A DNA stretch of 50,687 nucleotides, taken from NCBI GenBank assembly GCA_902806015.1, contig CADCUZ010000019.1:1-50687 (forward strand), written 5' to 3'. The position numbers and the translations under genes are program-made. Within the stretch, counting starts at the first letter, position 1; every line of letters starts with the position of its first letter. The DNA comes from an uncultured Rubrobacteraceae bacterium (lineage in GTDB: Bacteria; Actinomycetota; Rubrobacteria; Rubrobacterales; Rubrobacteraceae). Shown here piece after piece: positions 44,498 through 50,687 of the stretch. The notes beneath the pieces were generated by a model. The model saw nothing but the letters and a program-made list of their open reading frames with translations. It searched no databases and was not told where the DNA came from.

Positions 44498-45514
44498 CTA
44501 AGATGGTCCCGTCGAATCGTCTGCTATCTCCGAGAGCCGAACGGGCCTGCCTTCCTCGCGGGACACCTCGCAAGCGACCGCGGCCCTGAGGGCCTCCATC
44601 GCCGAAGCGGGGGGAGAGGGGTTCTCGCGTTCGCCCCTCATCACTTCGATGAACGCTATGGTCTCTTGGCGGAGGCCCTCCCCGAACCTCTCGATAAAGT
44701 CCCGGTACGGGCCCTTGCTCAGAAGAACCGCGTCCGGCTCCACGGGGCGGGGTTGGCTTAGGCTGTCGCTTCCGACGGAGAGGCTGTCTTCCGAGCCGAA
44801 GACCTCCATGCGAAAGTCGTGGCCGCGGGGGTTGTGCCGGGTGCCCGTGATGAGGACCGGAAGACCGTCGGACATGGTCATCAGGATGGCTACGTTGTCC
44901 ACGTCGCCGTACTTGGCGTAGCGGTCGAAACCCCTGACGCTCCCCACCGCGTAGACCTGCTCGATCTCCATCCCGGTCAACCAGCGCACCAGGTCGAAGT
45001 CGTGGATGTGGAGGTCGCGGTACGTCCCGCCGCTCGACGCTATGAACTCCTCGGGGGCGGGCTCGGCGTCGTGGGCGGTTATGCGGAGGCTGTAGAGGGT
45101 GCCGACGTTGCCCGACCGTATCTCCTCGTAGACCCTCCGGTAATCCGGGTCGAGGCGCCGCTGGAACGCGATCTGGATGAGGGCTTCGGCCTTCTCTGCG
45201 TGTTCGAGCACGGCCGCGGTCTCCGGCAGCGTGAGCGCGATCGGTTTCTCGCAGAAGATGGGCAACCCCGCGTCTATGCAGCGGTGCAGCGCCGGCGCGT
45301 GCATCTCCGTCGCCAGCGAGACGAAGACCGCGTCGGGCCCGGAGTCGATGGCCTCGCCTATGGTCCCGGCCGTTCCGCCGACCTCCCGGGCCAGCTTCTC
45401 GGCGCGCTCGACCGTCCGGTTGCCGACGACGATCTCGTCGACCTCCGGCAACTCGTTTAGCACCCTCGCCCGAAAAGAACCTATCCGCCCGGCCCCGAGA
45501 ACAGCTACCTTCAT
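44498..45514 (-). CDS. iolG: Inositol 2-dehydrogenase (Gfo/Idh/MocA family)
   Basis: A 338-residue NAD(P)-dependent oxidoreductase. The Rossmann start GAGRIGSFRA (7-16), the EKPIA motif with catalytic K90, and DLHIHDFDLVRWL with D167 and H171 match the IolG catalytic set (Lys, Asp, His). It oxidises myo-inositol (or scyllo-inositol) to the 2-keto form (inosose). The context (iolB, mmsA, isomerases, sugar porter) supports the inositol assignment over other Idh activities. It starts at the ATG at 45514, 46 bases after the isomerase gene, in the same operon. Confidence 0.88.
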   Translation of the reverse strand: MKVAVLGAGRIGSFRARVLNELPEVDEIVVGNRTVERAEKLAREVGGTAGTIGEAIDSGPDAVFVSLATEMHAPALHRCIDAGLPIFCEKPIALTLPETAAVLEHAEKAEALIQIAFQRRLDPDYRRVYEEIRSGNVGTLYSLRITAHDAEPAPEEFIASSGGTYRDLHIHDFDLVRWLTGMEIEQVYAVGSVRGFDRYAKYGDVDNVAILMTMSDGLPVLITGTRHNPRGHDFRMEVFGSEDSLSVGSDSLSQPRPVEPDAVLLSKGPYRDFIERFGEGLRQETIAFIEVMRGERENPSPPASAMEALRAAVACEVSREEGRPVRLSEIADDSTGPS

Positions 45515-45560
45515 CGGAACGAACCTTCTGTACCTCGATCAGCGGGTCTCACTTTGCACT

Positions 45561-46382
45561 CTATCCTTCACACAACGGCAGTAGGCTCTCGTAGCATCGG
45601 CGCGCCGCCTCCCCGGCCGGCAAGGCCCAAAGGTCCGAGTTGAACAGCTCTATGCAGAAGTAGCCCCCGTAGCCGTTACGCTCCAGGGTCGAAATGATAA
45701 CCGACAGGTCCAAAACGCCCTCCCCCGGCAGCACCCTGTCGAAGTCGCGGTGGGCGAGGTCGGCTGGGACGTCGGGCATGTCGTTGAGATGGACGTGCTT
45801 GACGAACCGCACCGACGATTCGTTTATGTCCGAGAGCTTTGAGGGCGTCACGTGGTAGTGGGCGGTGTCGAACAGGACGCCGACCCTCGGGTGGCCGGCC
45901 ATCTCGGCCACCCTCACCCCGCTCTGGAGGCTCTTGACGACGGGCGATGCGTTGAACTCCACCGCTATGTCCACGTCCAGCTCTTCGGTGGCCTCGGCGA
46001 GGTCCACCAGGGCGCGGGCTATGGGGTCGAGGCTCGCGGCGGTCACCTGCTCGGGGCCGTCGGTGTGGACGATCATCGCGCTTCCGCCGAGTTCGGCTAT
46101 CAGGCGGGCGTTCTCGGCGTTTGCCCGCAGGTTGGGAAGCAAGACGTCCGAGGCGTGGAAACACTCGACCGCAAGCTCCGAACTGGCGATCAACCGGAGC
46201 CCATGAGAGTCGAAGAGCTCCCGCGTCTGTTCCGTCGTGTGGCTGTCCTCCAACCAGGCCTTGATGAGGGGAAGGTACGGCTCCACGTACCGGAACCCGG
46301 CAGCGGCGTACGCGTCCAGGGCCTCTTCGAGGTTTCGGTGTGACGTGGATAGGGAGTGGATGGCCAGTTGTTCGACTTTCAC
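45561..46382 (-). CDS. Sugar-phosphate isomerase/epimerase-type TIM barrel, copy 1 (IolE/IolI-like)
   Basis: A 273-residue xylose-isomerase-like TIM barrel. The divalent-metal ligands of the family are visible as E142 (VEFN), D172 (LFDTAHYH), H198 (VKHVHLND) and E245 (CIELFN). In inositol clusters this fold serves as inosose dehydratase (IolE) or 2-keto-inositol isomerase (IolI); I cannot decide which. A second copy, about two thirds identical by my ungapped comparison and with the same four ligands at the same positions, lies at 48104. The ATG start is at 46382. It is separated from the sugar porter by a hairpin, which may set their relative expression. Confidence 0.85.
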   Translation of the reverse strand: MKVEQLAIHSLSTSHRNLEEALDAYAAAGFRYVEPYLPLIKAWLEDSHTTEQTRELFDSHGLRLIASSELAVECFHASDVLLPNLRANAENARLIAELGGSAMIVHTDGPEQVTAASLDPIARALVDLAEATEELDVDIAVEFNASPVVKSLQSGVRVAEMAGHPRVGVLFDTAHYHVTPSKLSDINESSVRFVKHVHLNDMPDVPADLAHRDFDRVLPGEGVLDLSVIISTLERNGYGGYFCIELFNSDLWALPAGEAARRCYESLLPLCEG

Positions 46383-46466
46383 TATGGATCACCCTCATCT
46401 CGTTCGGTCGACCGCAAGGCGAAGAAGTGCTCCTGGAATGCACCCGATCCCTGCGGGGGCAAGCCG

Positions 46467-46499
46467 TGGGTCGCCAGCGACGATGGAGCTGGCGACCCA
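46467..46499. terminator. 12-bp hairpin downstream of the sugar porter
   Basis: Arms TGGGTCGCCAGC (46467-46478) and its exact complement (46488-46499) around a 9-base loop. It begins 9 bases after the sugar-porter stop on the minus strand and ends about 85 bases before the next cistron. There is no U-run, so partial termination or mRNA 3'-end protection is as likely as full termination. Confidence 0.6.
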
Positions 46500-46507
46500 T
46501 ACTAAAA

Positions 46508-47965
46508 TTACTTGACGCGCGCGGGCTGGGGGCTGCCCTCCCCGAACTGACGTCGGAACTGCGCCTCGAGCTGCTCGAGCGTACGTCCGCGGGTCTCCGG
46601 AACCATAGTCCATATGAACACGAACGAGAGGGCTCCGATCACGGCGAACATAAAGAACGTCGATGAGATGCCGAACGCGGCCACCACCGAGGGGAAGAAC
46701 AGGCCGACGAAAAAGTTCGTGATCCACAGGATCAAGACGGAGAGGCCGATGGCGAAGCCGCGCATCTCCAGGGGGAAGATCTCGGCCAGCATCAACCAGA
46801 CGAGCGGCCCGGCCGTGCCCTGCATGATGAAGACGAACGTGATGACGAAGAGCAGGATCATGTAGGCCCGGAAGAGACCCGGGGCCAAGAGCAGGGAGGA
46901 GAGGCCGATGAGCAGGTGCGCCGTCGTGATACCGAGGTAGCCGAACAGCAGCATCACACGCCGGTTGATGCGGTTCATAACCAACATCGCGACGGTGATG
47001 CCGGACACGGAGGCGACGCCGTTGAGGATGTTGAGGATGATCGCCGCGTTCGCCGAGAATCCGGCCTCCTGCAAGAGTTGGGAGCCGTAGTACATGACCG
47101 AGTTGATCCCGGTGAGCTGTTGCACGACGGCGAGGCCGATGCCGATGATGAGCAGCCGGCGGATCCACGGCACGGCGAGGTCGGCAAAACCGCCCGTCTG
47201 CGCCCTCTTCTCCTCCTCGGCCAGCGCATGCACCTCGTCCAGCTCGGCTTGGGCCCGCTCGGGCGACCGGACCTGCCGGAGCACCTCGAGCGCGTCCCTG
47301 TCGCGTCCCTTGGAGACCAGCCAGCGTGGGCTCTCCGGCATCCGCAGCATCCCGAAGAAGAGGACGAAGGCCGGCAGGACCGCGACGAGGAGCATGAAGC
47401 GCCACACGCCCTCGTAATCGCCCCATATACTGTAGATGATCGCGTTGATCGCGAACGCGAGGAACTGCCCGAAGACGATCATGAACTCGTTTCGGGTGAC
47501 CAGGGAACCGCGCCGCTCGTACGGGGAGATCTCCGCGAGGTAGACCGGCACCGTCACCGAGGCGCCGCCGACCGCGGTCCCCAGGACGAACCGGAATAAG
47601 GCCAGCACCGCGTAGTTGGGCGAGAGGACGCATCCCATCGTGCCGACGAAGAAGATTATCGCCAGCATCAGGATCATCCTGCGCCGGCCCAAGGCGTCTG
47701 AGAGCTTGCCCCCGACGGCGGCGCCCGCCGCGGCGCCCAGCAGCAGGATGGCGGCGACCACGCCGATCCTAAACGGCGTGAGGTTGAGATCTCGTTGCAG
47801 GGGCTCGAGCGCGCCGTTGATCACGCCCGTGTCGTAGCCGAAGAGCAGACCGCCGAAGGTGGCGATCACGGCCACGAGGCCGAGGCGGCTGGAGTGTGGT
47901 CCGGGCGTATCCGGGGGTAGAGCCGGCGTCCCGGCCCCGCTGCTGGGTGGTGGTCCATGTGACAT
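46508..47965 (-). CDS. MFS sugar porter (inositol/sugar:H+ symporter type)
   Basis: A 485-residue sugar-porter-family transporter with 12 helices. Family signatures: GYDTGVINGALEPLQ in helix 1, the GGKLSDALGRRRMIL loop, PESPRWLV after helix 6, QQLTGINSVMYYG in helix 7, and PETRGRTLEQLE after helix 12. These are shared with IolT/XylE/GalP. The inositol cluster makes myo-inositol the best substrate guess. It starts at the ATG at 47965, in line with the flanking isomerase copies. Confidence 0.88.
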   Translation of the reverse strand: MSHGPPPSSGAGTPALPPDTPGPHSSRLGLVAVIATFGGLLFGYDTGVINGALEPLQRDLNLTPFRIGVVAAILLLGAAAGAAVGGKLSDALGRRRMILMLAIIFFVGTMGCVLSPNYAVLALFRFVLGTAVGGASVTVPVYLAEISPYERRGSLVTRNEFMIVFGQFLAFAINAIIYSIWGDYEGVWRFMLLVAVLPAFVLFFGMLRMPESPRWLVSKGRDRDALEVLRQVRSPERAQAELDEVHALAEEEKRAQTGGFADLAVPWIRRLLIIGIGLAVVQQLTGINSVMYYGSQLLQEAGFSANAAIILNILNGVASVSGITVAMLVMNRINRRVMLLFGYLGITTAHLLIGLSSLLLAPGLFRAYMILLFVITFVFIMQGTAGPLVWLMLAEIFPLEMRGFAIGLSVLILWITNFFVGLFFPSVVAAFGISSTFFMFAVIGALSFVFIWTMVPETRGRTLEQLEAQFRRQFGEGSPQPARVK

Positions 47966-48103
47966 AGGTTAGCCGTCCTTTCTAGTAGTTTACTGGCGGC
48001 GCCAGGTAGGGCCACGCCGGGTAACGCCTATGTCGTCATAGATAGGCCGTGAGCACCATGCCCCACCTCCCCCACGTTCGGGTGTCAATCACGGGTTCGT
48101 CCA

Positions 48104-48931
48104 TCAACCTTCCTGCTCGCACAGCGGCAACAGGCTCTCGTAGCAGCGGCGTGCCGCCTCTTTGGCCGGCAGCCGCCACAACTTCGCGCTGAACATCTCG
48201 ATGGAGAAGTAGCCCTCGTAGCCGTTGCGTTCGATGGCGGAGATGATCGCCGGCAGGTCGATCACGCCCTCTCCGGGCAACACCCGGTCAAAATCCCGGT
48301 GGGCGAGATCCGCCGGGGTGTCGGGCATGTCGTCGAGGTGCACGTGCTTTATCCACCTAACCGAGCCCTCGTTTATGTCCCGCAGCTTCGTGGGCGTTAC
48401 GTGGTAGTGGGCGGCGTCGAAGAGGACGCCGACCCTCGGGTGGTCCGCTATCTCGGCGACGTGCACCGCGCTTTGCAGGCTCCTGATGATCGGCGACCAG
48501 TTGAACTCGATGGCGATGTCCACGCCGACGTCCTCTGTCGCCTCGGCCAGGTTCCACATCGCGCCGGCCACGGCGTTGAGCGCCCCGACGGAGTTCTGCT
48601 CGGGGCCGTCGGTGCCGACAATCATCTTGTCGGCACCCAGCTCGCGGATGAGGCGGGCGTTCTCGGCGTTGGCCCTCAGGTTGGGGAGCCGGGCGTCCGG
48701 CGAACCGAAGCACATCACCTCCAGCTGCGAGCTGGCGACGACGGAGAGATCCCGCTCCTCGAAGAGCCGCCGCGCTTCGTCCACCGTGTGGCCGTCGTCG
48801 AGCCAGTCCCTGACGAGGTTCAGGTGCGGCTCCACGTTCTTGAAGCCGGCGGCGGCGTACGCGTCCAGGGCCTCCTCGAGGTTGTGCTGGAACGTGCACT
48901 GCGAGTTTATGGCGAGCCTATCGGCTTTCAC
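48104..48931 (-). CDS. Sugar-phosphate isomerase/epimerase-type TIM barrel, copy 2 (IolE/IolI-like)
   Basis: A 275-residue paralogue of the gene at 45561, with which it aligns almost without gaps. The metal ligands E142, D172, H198 and E245 are retained. The most similar blocks are LEEALDAYAAAGF, NLRANAENARLI, HPRVGVLFD and AHRDFDRVLPGEGV; the N-terminal specificity loops (residues 31-80) differ most, so the two copies may act on different keto-inositols or perform dehydratase versus isomerase steps. The frame is open upstream; the GTG at 48931 begins the first strand (VKADRLAINS). It lies between mmsA and the sugar porter. Confidence 0.85.
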   Translation of the reverse strand: MKADRLAINSQCTFQHNLEEALDAYAAAGFKNVEPHLNLVRDWLDDGHTVDEARRLFEERDLSVVASSQLEVMCFGSPDARLPNLRANAENARLIRELGADKMIVGTDGPEQNSVGALNAVAGAMWNLAEATEDVGVDIAIEFNWSPIIRSLQSAVHVAEIADHPRVGVLFDAAHYHVTPTKLRDINEGSVRWIKHVHLDDMPDTPADLAHRDFDRVLPGEGVIDLPAIISAIERNGYEGYFSIEMFSAKLWRLPAKEAARRCYESLLPLCEQEG

Positions 48932-49043
48932 GTTGTTCTTCGTCCCCCTTCCCGTATGCGGCGCCCGCGCCGACTCGGTTCGGCGATTCCCCGCTACCGG
49001 CAGTCGGGCGCCCCGGACTACACTCGTCGCACCTATCGCCCCG

Positions 49044-50543
49044 TCACGGACCCGCCTCCTCGGGCATCCTGACGGTGGGACCGGAAGCTGCATCCGAGAG
49101 GTAGCGCACGATCTCGACCTTGTTCTCGGTGAAGAAGCGCACTCCGTCCTTGCCCGTGGCGTGCAGGTCCCCGTAGAAGGAGTTCTTTATGCCGTTGAAC
49201 GGGAAGAACGCCATGGGCGCCGCCACGCCTATGTTGACGCCTAGCATCCCCGCCTCCACGTTCTCTCTCCAGTAGCGCACCGCTGCGCCGTTTTCGGTGT
49301 AGATCGAGCAGGCGTTGCCGAAGGACGACCCGTTGGTGAACTCCACCGCTTCTTCGAGGCTGTCCACCCGCACCACCGACAGGACGGGCCCGAAGATCTC
49401 CTCCCGCGCGATGCGCATGTCGCCCGTCACGTTGTCTAGGATGGTCGGGCCGAAGAAGAAGCCCTCCTCAAGCGGCGGCTCCCGGCCGTCGAGGGCGACG
49501 GTCGCGCCCTCCTCCTCCCCGAGGTCCACGTAGTCCTTGACCCTGCTGCGGTGGGAGTCCCGGATCAGGGGTGTGAGCTCACCGTCCTCGTAGCCGGGGC
49601 CGACCTTCATCGCGGAGGCGGCCTCCTTTACCGCCTCGACGACCCGGTCCCCCGCCTCGCCGACCGTTACGAGGACGCTCCCGGCCAGGCACCGCTCCCC
49701 GGCGTTGCCGTAGGCGCTGCTTATGATGTTGGGCACCGCTTTGTCGAGCACGGCGTCGGGCATGACGATCATGGAGTTCTTGGCCCCGGCCAAAGCCTGC
49801 ACCCTCTTGCCGTGGGCGGCGCCGTGGCGGTAGACGTGCTCGGCCACCGGCTGGGAGCCGACGAAGGAGACCGCCTCTATGCCCGGGTGCTCAAGTATGC
49901 CGTTGACGGCGTCGTGGGCCCCGTTGACGATGTTCACCACGCTCTCGGGCAGGCCGGCCTCGATCAGGAGCTCGACCAGCCGTTGCGAGGTAAGCGGGGT
50001 CCGCTCCGAAGGCTTCAGGATATAAGCATTCCCTGCCCCGATGGCGACGGGCATGGTCCACAAAGGGATCATGCACGGAAAGTTGAACGGGGTTATGGCC
50101 GCGACGACCCCGAGCGGGAACCTGTAGGAGACGTTGTCTATGCCCCTGGCCACGTCCCTGGAGCTCTCGCCCATGAGCAGCGAGGGCATCCCGCAGGCGA
50201 ACTCCACCACCTCTATGCCGCGCCTCACCTCGCCGCCGGCGTCCTTGGCGTCCTTGCCGTTCTCCAGGGTGACGAGGTCCCTTAGTTCCTCGAAGTTCTC
50301 CTCCAGCAGCATCTTGTAGCGGAAAAGCACCTGGATGCGCTGGATCACGGGCGTGGCGGCCCAGTCCTTGAATGCGGCGGATGCGGCCTTCACGGCCCGG
50401 TCCACGTCCTCTTTGGTGGAGAGGGGGGTCTCGGCTATGACTTCTTCGGTGGCGGGATCGTAGACGGGCTCCGTCTCCCGGCCGTTGCCCTCCACCCATT
50501 CGCCCCCTATAAAGTTGCGGACTTCCCTGCGCGTCTTCTGCAT
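49044..50543 (-). CDS. mmsA: Methylmalonate-semialdehyde dehydrogenase (CoA-acylating)
   Basis: A 499-residue aldehyde dehydrogenase of the MMSDH group (IolA/MmsA). N154 in PFNFPCMIP and the nucleophile C285 in GNAGERCLAGS are present. The usual ALDH general-base Glu is replaced in the LAGAKNSMIV segment, a hallmark of the CoA-acylating MMSDH enzymes. In inositol breakdown it turns malonate semialdehyde into acetyl-CoA and CO2; it also serves valine catabolism. The ATG at 50543 has AGAGGAG upstream, and the gene follows iolB by 28 bases. The C-terminus carries a few extra residues (RMPEEAGP). Confidence 0.93.
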   Translation of the reverse strand: MQKTRREVRNFIGGEWVEGNGRETEPVYDPATEEVIAETPLSTKEDVDRAVKAASAAFKDWAATPVIQRIQVLFRYKMLLEENFEELRDLVTLENGKDAKDAGGEVRRGIEVVEFACGMPSLLMGESSRDVARGIDNVSYRFPLGVVAAITPFNFPCMIPLWTMPVAIGAGNAYILKPSERTPLTSQRLVELLIEAGLPESVVNIVNGAHDAVNGILEHPGIEAVSFVGSQPVAEHVYRHGAAHGKRVQALAGAKNSMIVMPDAVLDKAVPNIISSAYGNAGERCLAGSVLVTVGEAGDRVVEAVKEAASAMKVGPGYEDGELTPLIRDSHRSRVKDYVDLGEEEGATVALDGREPPLEEGFFFGPTILDNVTGDMRIAREEIFGPVLSVVRVDSLEEAVEFTNGSSFGNACSIYTENGAAVRYWRENVEAGMLGVNIGVAAPMAFFPFNGIKNSFYGDLHATGKDGVRFFTENKVEIVRYLSDAASGPTVRMPEEAGP

Positions 50544-50571
50544 CGTCGCTACGCTCCTCTTTCTGTGGTGG

Positions 50572-50687
50572 CTAGAAGAGCCACTCGTGGTCGGGGTCGT
50601 TCTTGAACTTCCACTCGCGGATCGGGCCGGCCATAACGTTGAGGTAGTAGAGGTCATAGCCGGGGGGTGCGGAGACAGGGTGGTAGC
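50572..50687 (-). CDS. iolB: 5-deoxy-glucuronate isomerase, C-terminal part (cut by the window edge)
   Basis: The last ~37 residues of IolB: YHPVSAPPGYDLYYLNVMAG, followed by PIREWKFKNDPDHEWLF and a TAG at 50572-50574. This HPVSAPPGY...LNVMAG ending with the DPxHxWL tail is diagnostic of the family. IolB converts 5-deoxy-D-glucuronate to 5-dehydro-2-deoxy-gluconate in inositol catabolism. It is the first gene seen in the minus-strand inositol operon, which continues to the right of the window. Confidence 0.92.
   Translation of the reverse strand, partial: YHPVSAPPGYDLYYLNVMAGPIREWKFKNDPDHEWLF

Overview
The window looks like the chromosome of a high-GC Gram-positive bacterium of the Actinomycetota, most like Rubrobacter or a close relative. 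The grounds are very high GC throughout, frequent GTG and TTG starts, many 4-base ATGA/GTGA/TTGA overlaps between cistrons, and gene content (actinobacterial-type exo/pol PolA, DUF3105 lipoprotein, RlpA-like protein, PsuK/PsuG, pca and inositol catabolic blocks). The genus is an inference; no rRNA, tRNA, CRISPR array, phage or IS element was recognised.

Layout. 1-7.4 kb: housekeeping genes (aldo/keto reductase, thioesterase, TPR protein, HD hydrolase, site-2 protease with CBS domains) mixed with two decayed genes (a DmpA/S58 peptidase and a BtuF-like binding protein). 7.5-10.3 kb: a short DNA polymerase I (3'-5' exonuclease plus polymerase, no 5' nuclease) whose polymerase domain is split by a 359-residue intein with LAGLIDADG-type endonuclease motifs. 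This is the most striking element of the window. 10.3-15.1 kb: an EamA exporter followed by an rtcB relic, a 53-residue zinc-ribbon protein, relics of a multicopper oxidase and a MarR regulator, two tandem cyclic-nucleotide-binding-domain proteins, an RlpA-like secreted protein with a clear terminator, and a small TPR-like protein. 15.2-20.9 kb: an S9 peptidase, a membrane/SnoaL fusion, a 42-base palindrome, TrpB2 and a DUF3105 lipoprotein. 21-24.5 kb: an overlapping SRAP-PsuG-PsuK operon (DNA-protein crosslink repair protein plus pseudouridine breakdown) and a P-loop kinase. 24.5-31 kb: two alpha/beta hydrolases, a phosphoribosyltransferase/dienelactone-hydrolase-like fusion lacking the nucleophilic serine, an HDAC-family amidohydrolase, and a MerR regulator with an MFS exporter.

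31-39.4 kb is a protocatechuate/4-hydroxybenzoate catabolic block on the minus strand: pobA, pcaH, pcaG, pcaB and pcaC are open. pcaD carries frameshifts, the pcaK-like importer carries frameshifts, and an internal deletion has joined the first ~119 codons of a pcaI-like CoA transferase gene to the last ~22 codons of a thiolase (pcaF-like) gene, removing everything between. A MetE-like gene and a P450 gene beside it are also wrecked. As encoded here the route should run from 4-hydroxybenzoate to the muconolactone stage and then stall unless other loci supply the lower steps.

39.6-42.1 kb: a universal stress protein, a flavoprotein relic, shikimate dehydrogenase and a universal stress protein relic. 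42.2-50.7 kb: a sodium/solute symporter with a small membrane partner, then a minus-strand inositol-type catabolic cluster (iolB at the right edge, mmsA/iolA, a TIM-barrel isomerase, a sugar-porter MFS transporter, a second copy of the isomerase about two thirds identical to the first, and iolG). About a dozen decayed genes in 50 kb, several with deletions as well as frameshifts, interleaved with intact genes, suggest ongoing gene loss rather than random sequencing error alone.
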